From: Methylibium sp.
GTDB taxonomy: Bacteria; Pseudomonadota; Gammaproteobacteria; Burkholderiales; Burkholderiaceae_C
DNA length: 59,197 nt
Assembly (NCBI RefSeq): GCF_013817345.1
Contig: NZ_JACDCW010000003.1
Coordinates: 1-59,197, forward strand
Direction of reading: 5' to 3'
Of this stretch, positions 53,610-59,197 are shown piece by piece; the stretch's first letter is position 1; each line of letters starts with the position of its first letter. Below the pieces are notes generated by a model. The model worked only from the letters and a program-made list of their open reading frames with translations. It was not told the origin of the DNA and ran no database searches. The position numbers and the translations under genes are program-made.

Positions 53610-53872
53610 GCGCTTCATGATCGGCGGCATCGAAGTGCTTGCGCAACCCCTGCCAGCAACGGTGATAGTCGGGCTGCAGTTCGGCCGACTGCAACGCATG
53701 CTCCGTCGGTCGCCACACCTGACCGGACCAGGGCGGCCGGAAGGTGTTTTCCATCGCCAATATGCGCGGCGGAAAGATCCCGAAATCGATGCTGCACGCC
53801 CGGGCGTGCTCGAGGCCGAGTGCAGCACCGTGAAGATCGACGGGTCCGGATGATCGTGGCTGATCGAGCCGA
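53610..53872 (-). pseudogene. homogentisate 1,2-dioxygenase (HmgA) remnant
   Basis: Minus strand reads [20 protein letters not shown], then after a frame change [21 protein letters not shown]. An abrupt jump leads to [20 protein letters not shown] and [17 protein letters not shown]. These are separate parts of HmgA (central segment and extreme C-terminus); the metal-binding middle is deleted. Non-functional. Confidence 0.75.
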
Positions 53873-54049
53873 TGGCGTTGAAGCGCCGCAGTGAGGAAGC
53901 GGTGACGACCCTGCTGCGGCAGGGTAAAGGCGCAAACCATCGTACTGCGTCTTCGCTTTCCTGTGCCGCGAGCCGGGTGGCATTTGCCGGAAAGCATCAC
54001 GCCGTGATATATAGATACGTCGAACGCAGACGTCCAGGCTCGCATCCAC

Positions 54050-54463
54050 ATGCCCACCCGCACGATGTCGAAATCCGATTTCGAGTCCTTGGCCGGTTTT
54101 CGCTACCAATTGCGCCGGTTTCTTAGGTTCAGCGAGGAGGTGACGCGCAAGAGCGGCGTCACCCCGCTGCAGTACCAGCTCATGCTCCAGATCAAGGGCT
54201 TTCCCGGCCGCGATTGGGCCAGCGTCGCGGAGCTCGCCGAGCGCCTTCAGGCCAAGCACCACGGCGTCGTGGCCCTCATTTCCCGCTGCGAGGCGACCGG
54301 CCTCGTGAGGCGCAGCGCGAGCCGGAGCGACCAGCGCCGCGTGGAGGTCCGCCTCACTCCCGCGGGCGAGCAGCGCCTGGAACACCTCGCGCACTTGCAT
54401 CGGGAGGAACTGCGGTCGGTGAAGGCCGGTTTTGTCGTCCCCGGCATCGACGGTGACGCGTGA
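54050..54463 (+). CDS. MarR-family transcriptional regulator
   Basis: 137 aa. A winged-helix MarR protein: FRYQLRRFLRFSEEVTRKSG, VTPLQYQLMLQIKG, the DNA-binding segment VAELAERLQAKHHGVVALIS and wing ASRSDQRRVEVRLTPAGE. ATG at 54050 or 54065. It is followed 19 bp later by the PAS protein on the same strand, suggesting one transcript. Confidence 0.85.
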   Translation: MPTRTMSKSDFESLAGFRYQLRRFLRFSEEVTRKSGVTPLQYQLMLQIKGFPGRDWASVAELAERLQAKHHGVVALISRCEATGLVRRSASRSDQRRVEVRLTPAGEQRLEHLAHLHREELRSVKAGFVVPGIDGDA

Positions 54464-54482
54464 CTAAAACAGGAGAACGTCC

Positions 54483-54926
54483 ATGCACTCGAGCCACCCC
54501 TTCGAGCCGGCCTTGTTCGAGGCCATCGCCGAACACATTCCGGATGCCGTGGTGTTTGCCGACTGCGACGGTGTGATCCGGTTCTGGAACCGCGGCGCCG
54601 AGGCTGTTTTCGGGTTTGCCGCGCAAGATGTTCTCGGCGAGAGCCTGGACGTGATCGTTCCGGAGCTCCTGCGGGCGGCTCACTGGGCCGGTTTCCGGCG
54701 GGCGATCGAGAGCGGCCATGCCGGCCACTCCAACCAGGTCCGCACGACGCGATCGCTGCACAAGGACGGGCGCAAGCTGTACGTGGACCTCAGCTTCGGC
54801 GTGGTTGCCGATGCGGCAGGCCGCGTCGAGGGCTCGGTGGCAGTGGGCCGGGATGTCAGCGACCGTTACCTCGCCGAGAAAGCGTTGCGGGAACGGGTCG
54901 CGACGCTGGAGAAGCCGGCATCGTGA
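54483..54926 (+). CDS. single PAS-domain sensory protein
   Basis: 147 aa. Essentially one PAS domain (residues about 12-130): AEHIPDAVVFADCDGVIRFW, NRGAEAVFGFAAQDVLGESL, HKDGRKLYVDLSFGVVAD, and a C-terminal coiled-coil helix. No output domain, so it may pair with another protein. AGGAGAACG ribosome site. Small-ligand or redox sensing is possible; cofactor not clear. Confidence 0.82.
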   Translation: MHSSHPFEPALFEAIAEHIPDAVVFADCDGVIRFWNRGAEAVFGFAAQDVLGESLDVIVPELLRAAHWAGFRRAIESGHAGHSNQVRTTRSLHKDGRKLYVDLSFGVVADAAGRVEGSVAVGRDVSDRYLAEKALRERVATLEKPAS

Positions 54927-55040
54927 GCGTCGGCGATCGCCGCGGTGGCGCCCCCGTTCGGCCTTCGAAGTGCCAGGGGAGGGCTTCGAGCGATCGAGTA
55001 GGAGCGGCGCTTGCCCTGCGACATCGGGAGCCATTGACCG

Positions 55041-57524
55041 ATGACAAACTCAGACTTGAAGCCGATCGTCCTCATCACCGGCGCGACCGGCAATCTCGGC
55101 CGCTCGCTCGGCAAGGCGCTCAGCCGCGACTACCGGACCGTCGGGCTCGATCGCACGGCGAAAGGCGCCGACTGGGCGGTGTTCGAGGCCGATTTCACCT
55201 CCGATGCCGCACTCGAGCTCGCCTTGCGCAAGTTCCGCGACACGTTCGGCTCGCGCATCGCCAGCGTGATCCACCTCGTCGCGTACTTCGACTTCAGCGG
55301 CGAGGACAGCCCGCTTTACCGGAGCGTCAACGTCGAGGGCACGCAGCGGCTTCTGCGCGCGTTGCAGGGCTTCGACGTCGGGCAGTTCGTCTATGCGAGC
55401 ACGATGCTCGTGCATGCGCCTTGCCACCCCGGCGAGCGCATCGACGAGCGCCAGCCCATCGATCCGCGCTGGGCCTATCCGGAATCGAAGGCTGCCGCAG
55501 AAGCGGTGATCCGCGCGGAGCACGGACAGATCCCCTACGTTGTCTTGCGGCTCGCGGGGGTTTACGACGAACGCTCGATGGTGCCGACGATGGCCCAGCA
55601 GATGGCGCGGATCTACGAACGCGACTTCCAGAGCTACTTCTACTCGGGCAACCCCCTGGTCGGGCAGGCGATGCTCCACCGCGAGGACATGCTCGAGGCG
55701 TTCCGCTGCACCGTCGATCGGCGTGAGGCACTGCCCTCGGGGACCGAGATCCTGATCGGCGAGCCCGACGCAATGGGCTACGACGCACTCCAGGACGAGC
55801 TCGGCCGTCTCATTCACGGTGCCGACGACTGGCAGACGCTGAGGGTGCCGAAACCGATCGCCGCCGCGGGTGCCTGGGCACAAGGCAAGCTGGAGCCGGT
55901 CATTCCCGATGCGATCGACGGCGGCGAAGCGCCCTTCATCAAGCCGTTCATGGTGGCAATGGCCGACGATCACTATGCACTCGACGTCCGGCGCGCGCGC
56001 GATCTGCTCGGCTGGGAGCCGCGGCATCGATTGAAGGATGAGTTGCCGCAACTCGTCTCGACCTTGAAGAGCGACCCGGCCGACTGGTACGCGAACAACG
56101 GCGTTCCCTCGCCCACCTGGATCAGCCGGGCGGACGAGTTGGGGAAGAACCCCGAGGACCTGCGCGCCCGCCACGAGACGCTGCTGCGGACCGAGCACGG
56201 CGCCAACCGATGGGCGCATTTCGCGAACATGGGCCTGGGGACCTGGCTCCTCACGCAGCCGCTGCTGCTCAATGTCGGGGAGCCGCTCCTGCGTTGGAGC
56301 GAAATCATCCTCGGCGCGACGCTCCTGGTCGGCGCGACGCTGGCCTTGTCGTGGCGTGCGCAGTGGGCCCGCTGGCTGTGCGCCGCGGTCGGTGCGCTGG
56401 TGATGGCGGTGCCCTTCCTGTTCTCCACGGAAAACGCCGCGGCCTATCTCTCCGACACGCTGGTGGGCGCGCTCATCTTTGCTTTTGCCGTGTGCACACG
56501 GCCCGAACCGGGCCCCTCGGCGATCGCCGCGCTCACCGGCCCGGCGCTGCCGCCCGGCTGGAGCTACAACCCTTCCGACTGGTCGCAGCGCTTGCCGATC
56601 ATCGTGCTGGCGATCGTCGGCCTGTACGTCTCGCGCTACCTCGCCGCGTATCAGCTCGGACACATCCCCGACGTGTGGGACCCGTTCTTCGCCGGCTCGC
56701 CGCAGGATCCGCAAAACGGCACCGAGGAGATCATCACCTCATCGGTCTCGAAGGCGTGGCCGGTCTCGGATGCCGCTGTCGGCGGCTACACCTACCTTCT
56801 GGAGATCCTCACCGGGATCGTCGGCTCGAGGATGCGCTGGCGCACGATGCCCTGGCTGGTGGTGCTGTTCGGGCTGATGATTGCTCCACTGGGCATCACC
56901 TCGATCTTCTTCATCATCATCCAGCCCGTCGTGATCGGCACGTGGAGCACCATCGCACTCATCGGCGCGGCGGCGGTCCTTCTGCAGATTCCCTATTCGC
57001 TCGACGAACTGCTTGCGACGCTGCAGTTCCTGCGCCGTCGCGCGCGGGCCGGCCAGAACTGGCTGCGCGTACTCTTCGTCGGAGGTACCGACGAGATGCC
57101 GGACACGAGGAATGCCGAACCCGTTCGGGACGAGTTCGAACAACCGCCCGGCACGGTGCTCAAGAGCATGGTCGCCGGCGGCGTGAGCCTGCCGTGGAAT
57201 CTGGCCCTGGTGGTGGTCATCGGCCTGTCGCTGCTGTTCACGCGCCCGATGCTGGGTGTCGAGGGCAGCCTGGCGAACGCCCATCACGTGATCGGCTCGC
57301 TCGTTCTGACCGTCGTCTCGGTCGCCGCCGCTGAAGTCGCCCGGCCGGTGCGCTATCTCAACCTTGCGCTCGGCGCAGCGCTGGTGGGGGCGCCCTTCGT
57401 GTTCGATGCGAGCATGGCGGCCACTGTCTTCAGTGTGGTCCTCGGCGCGGCGGTGATGGCGCTCACCGTTCGCCGAGGCCCGATCCGCGAGCGCTACAGC
57501 GATTGGAATCGCTTGATCGTCTAG
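55041..57524 (+). CDS. NAD-dependent epimerase fused to multi-pass membrane domain
   Basis: 827 aa. Residues 1-315: extended SDR (NAD-binding ITGATGNLGRSLG, catalytic WAYPESKAAAE with the YxxxK pair, LRLAGVYDE). From about 390: membrane domains, first SPW-repeat-like segments (MGLGTWLLTQPLLLNVGEPL), then a vitamin-K-epoxide-reductase-like four-helix part (SVSKAWPVSDAAVGGYTYLL, IAPLGITSIFFIIIQPVVIG) that lacks the redox cysteines, then further helices to the end. Similar long fusions occur in environmental bacteria. The role, perhaps modification of an envelope sugar or lipid, is unknown. Confidence 0.82.
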   Translation: MTNSDLKPIVLITGATGNLGRSLGKALSRDYRTVGLDRTAKGADWAVFEADFTSDAALELALRKFRDTFGSRIASVIHLVAYFDFSGEDSPLYRSVNVEGTQRLLRALQGFDVGQFVYASTMLVHAPCHPGERIDERQPIDPRWAYPESKAAAEAVIRAEHGQIPYVVLRLAGVYDERSMVPTMAQQMARIYERDFQSYFYSGNPLVGQAMLHREDMLEAFRCTVDRREALPSGTEILIGEPDAMGYDALQDELGRLIHGADDWQTLRVPKPIAAAGAWAQGKLEPVIPDAIDGGEAPFIKPFMVAMADDHYALDVRRARDLLGWEPRHRLKDELPQLVSTLKSDPADWYANNGVPSPTWISRADELGKNPEDLRARHETLLRTEHGANRWAHFANMGLGTWLLTQPLLLNVGEPLLRWSEIILGATLLVGATLALSWRAQWARWLCAAVGALVMAVPFLFSTENAAAYLSDTLVGALIFAFAVCTRPEPGPSAIAALTGPALPPGWSYNPSDWSQRLPIIVLAIVGLYVSRYLAAYQLGHIPDVWDPFFAGSPQDPQNGTEEIITSSVSKAWPVSDAAVGGYTYLLEILTGIVGSRMRWRTMPWLVVLFGLMIAPLGITSIFFIIIQPVVIGTWSTIALIGAAAVLLQIPYSLDELLATLQFLRRRARAGQNWLRVLFVGGTDEMPDTRNAEPVRDEFEQPPGTVLKSMVAGGVSLPWNLALVVVIGLSLLFTRPMLGVEGSLANAHHVIGSLVLTVVSVAAAEVARPVRYLNLALGAALVGAPFVFDASMAATVFSVVLGAAVMALTVRRGPIRERYSDWNRLIV

Positions 57525-57852
57525 TGGTGAGCGAGTCGCGAATGGCCGAGGCCGCACGCGCTCCGCACTCTGCGCTCCTGCCCGTTCAAGGAACCGCGGT
57601 GCTCTGCGGTTCGTTCAACGAATCTTCGGCGCGGCGCAGCGATGAGTAAAACGATATCTATAGAGGTTGAACGGCAATAACTTTGCTGCTTCAACCGGTC
57701 GCCCTTCCATGGACATCCCGCACACGCCCGAAGCCGCCCAAACCCAAGTCCCCGCGATCCCGGCGGGCGATCAAAGGCAAGCGAAAGACCTCAGAAGACG
57801 AGTGACGCTCCCACCTGGCCCTGTGCAACTCCGCGGGGCAGGGGGCGGCACC
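57525..57852. other. intergenic, no gene identified
   Basis: About 330 bp without a convincing gene. A 78-codon plus-strand frame (57667-57903) runs into the terminator hairpin and has no family signature, so I do not call it. Confidence 0.5.
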
Positions 57853-57895
57853 GCAAAAAGCAAAAAGGTCAGCACGTGTTCACGTGCTGACCTTT
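57853..57895 (-). terminator. Rho-independent terminator of tRNA-Arg
   Basis: 15-bp stem AAAGGTCAGCACGTG/CACGTGCTGACCTTT with a 2-base gap at the tip, followed on the minus strand by TTGCTTTTTGC. It directly follows the tRNA 3' end. Confidence 0.9.
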
Positions 57896-57903
57896 GCGTT
57901 TAG

Positions 57904-57980
57904 TGGTGCGGCTGGCAGGATTCGAACCCACGACCCCTTGGTTCGTAGCCAAGTACTCTATCCAACTGAGCTACAGCCGC
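57904..57980 (-). tRNA. tRNA-Arg(ACG)
   Basis: 77 nt with CCA. Acceptor GCGGCTG/CAGCCGC, D arm GCTCAGTTGGATAGAGT, anticodon arm CTTGG-CTACGAA-CCAAG (ACG), T arm GTGGG-TTCGAAT-CCTGC. It is 41 bp downstream of the hemY-like gene on the same strand. Confidence 0.95.
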
Positions 57981-58021
57981 ATGGAGCCGCGCAGTATATC
58001 AGCGTAAGAAACGCCGTTCAC

Positions 58022-59197
58022 TCAGCCGGCCGATGCGGCGGCACGAAAACACGTCGCGGCGCGCGGCGCATCGCCGGCGTGCTCGGCCATCGCGGCCAGT
58101 TGCAGCCATGCCTGGCGCCGCGCAGCGGCGGAGAGCTCGGGGTCGGCGCCGGCTTCTTCGAGCATCTGTTGGGCCTTGCCCCAGATTTGCCGAGCCACCA
58201 ACACGCGGCCCATCGCGTAGGTGAGCGCGGGCTCGCCGGGGCAGGCCTGCAACGCCGCTTCCAGGCGAGGCAGCCACTCGGGGCCGACGCCCTCGACCGT
58301 GTCGGCCAATGCCAACGCCAGGGTGTCGCGGTCGTCGCGCTCGAGCAGCGTGACGCGATCCCAGAACGGGCGCAGCCATTGCCGCGCCTCCTCCGTTGCA
58401 CCGCTGGCGGACAGCTGTCGGGCAGCGTGCGCGGCGACATGCACGTCGCGGCGGTCGCTGGCGTCGAGCTCGCGCCAGGCACGCTTGAGCTGATCGGTAT
58501 CGCGCGCGCTGCCGAGCGTCTCGATCGCCAGCGAGCGCACCAGTCCCTGCGCCGCCGCCGGTGAGAAACCCTGGTGCTTGGCCAGCAGGCGCGCGGTGCG
58601 GAGCGCTTCCATGGGCTCGTCGGCGAGGCGGGCGGCCTGCAGCTTCAGGCGCAATGCCTGGGTGCGGCGGGCCACGCCGGGCGGCAACTCCGCCAGCAGT
58701 TCGAGGGTGCGGCGAGCGTCGCGATCATCGAGCGCCCATTCGGCTGCCAGCAGCCGGGCTCCCTCCTCCGCGGCGCGCGCAGCCGCGCTGCCGCGCGTGA
58801 GCTCGAAGGCCCGGCGCATCTGCTCGTCGCGTCCCGTGCGGTCCTGCAGCCGGTGCAGGCTTCCGGCGGCCAGCAGGTGGCCGAGCACGGTGAACTCGTT
58901 GTCCTTCTCGAGCTCGGGGGTGTCGACTTGAATCGACACCGCACGCTGGGCCGCCTTGTGAGCGCGGCTGTAGCGACCGCCGAAATACTGCGAGAGCGCC
59001 TCGCGCAGGGCCGCCTGCGCCACCCGATCACGCCGCGCCACGCGCCATTGACGCGCGCGCCGCGGGAGCCCGACCAGCGCGGTGAGCGTACGCACCAACG
59101 TCATGAACACGAGGCAAAAAGCGATCAGCGCCACCATGAACAGGTTGAACGACAGATCGATCCGCCAGGGCGCCCAGTACAGCGTCACCAGGTTGTC
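58022..59197 (-). CDS. hemY: HemY family protein (incomplete at window edge)
   Basis: At least 388 residues visible; the gene enters from the right edge, so the N-terminus is missing. A membrane segment (DLSFNLFMVALIAFCLVFMT) is followed by the HemY_N region and TPR-like helical repeats (LREALSQYFGGRYSRAHKAA, RLQDRTGRDEQMRRAFELT, LEAALQACPGEPALTYAMGR). HemY is a membrane-anchored TPR protein encoded downstream of hemD in porphyrin biosynthesis operons. It probably coordinates late haem enzymes. The TPR part looks complete. Confidence 0.88.
   Translation of the reverse strand, partial: DNLVTLYWAPWRIDLSFNLFMVALIAFCLVFMTLVRTLTALVGLPRRARQWRVARRDRVAQAALREALSQYFGGRYSRAHKAAQRAVSIQVDTPELEKDNEFTVLGHLLAAGSLHRLQDRTGRDEQMRRAFELTRGSAAARAAEEGARLLAAEWALDDRDARRTLELLAELPPGVARRTQALRLKLQAARLADEPMEALRTARLLAKHQGFSPAAAQGLVRSLAIETLGSARDTDQLKRAWRELDASDRRDVHVAAHAARQLSASGATEEARQWLRPFWDRVTLLERDDRDTLALALADTVEGVGPEWLPRLEAALQACPGEPALTYAMGRVLVARQIWGKAQQMLEEAGADPELSAAARRQAWLQLAAMAEHAGDAPRAATCFRAAASAG

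Noticed and set aside
53521-54063. Longer start for the thiolase gene
   Set aside because: The upstream in-frame part encodes the HmgA remnant, not thiolase sequence.
57667-57903. Small plus-strand frame before tRNA-Arg
   Set aside because: It runs into the terminator hairpin, has no recognisable motif and no good ribosome site.

Overview
The window is GC-rich chromosomal DNA from a betaproteobacterium, most likely Burkholderiales (Rubrivivax/Methylibium/Rhizobacter-like). Evidence: a complete biotin-independent malonate decarboxylase operon, Bug-type solute-binding proteins, HemY next to tRNA-Arg, a short bacterial SRP RNA, and the codon usage. The order is core-like DNA (0-17.3 kb), a mosaic accessory region (17.3-37.5 kb), a selenium/thiol-redox block (37.5-47.1 kb), and core-like DNA again (48.3 kb to the end).

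0-17.3 kb: a lipoprotein hydrolase, a GntR regulator and a sterol-desaturase-like membrane protein read leftward. A Bug protein and mdcA-C-D-E-G-B-H read rightward, followed by a PanB paralogue that has lost two of the three metal ligands of E. coli PanB. Then come SRP RNA, two tandem kinase-HDOD proteins (one a pseudokinase), a beta-hydroxyacid dehydrogenase and tRNA-Ala(CGC).

17.3-37.5 kb: an apparent genomic island. The 3' end of tRNA-Ala recurs, with one base missing, at 37.0 kb. Inside are remnants (phage tape-measure tail, DsbG-like, peroxiredoxin-like, cytochrome c, IS3-type transposase, 3' halves of tRNA-Lys and tRNA-Val). Also inside is a sigma-54-controlled haloacid cassette (activator, DUF485 protein, frameshifted symporter, L-2-haloacid dehalogenase) that sits between two direct copies of a ~0.76-kb segment. 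That segment carries a small triple-repeat secreted protein and the tail of a heavy-metal sensor kinase. A CusRS-like two-component system, a mandelate racemase/ketopantoate reductase-like pair, an orphan bufferin, a beta-propeller protein, a second two-component system with a broken kinase, and an alpha/beta hydrolase with a divergent CGNR regulator follow.

37.5-47.1 kb: cytochrome c, a TlpA-like thioredoxin and an OhrR-like regulator read rightward. Opposite lies a leftward array tlpA - solute-binding protein - selB - selC (tRNA-Sec) - selA - dsbD. The solute-binding protein gene has one in-frame TGA, followed 11 nt later by a hairpin laid out like the E. coli fdhF SECIS. I read it as a candidate periplasmic selenoprotein made by the selenocysteine machinery in its own operon. 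This is the most interesting observation in the window.

48.3-59.2 kb: a VTT-domain membrane protein, a PD-(D/E)XK-DinG-like helicase fusion, a zinc-ribbon membrane protein, a 3-oxoadipyl-CoA thiolase beside a homogentisate dioxygenase remnant, MarR and PAS proteins, an epimerase-membrane fusion, tRNA-Arg(ACG) and hemY, which runs off the right edge.
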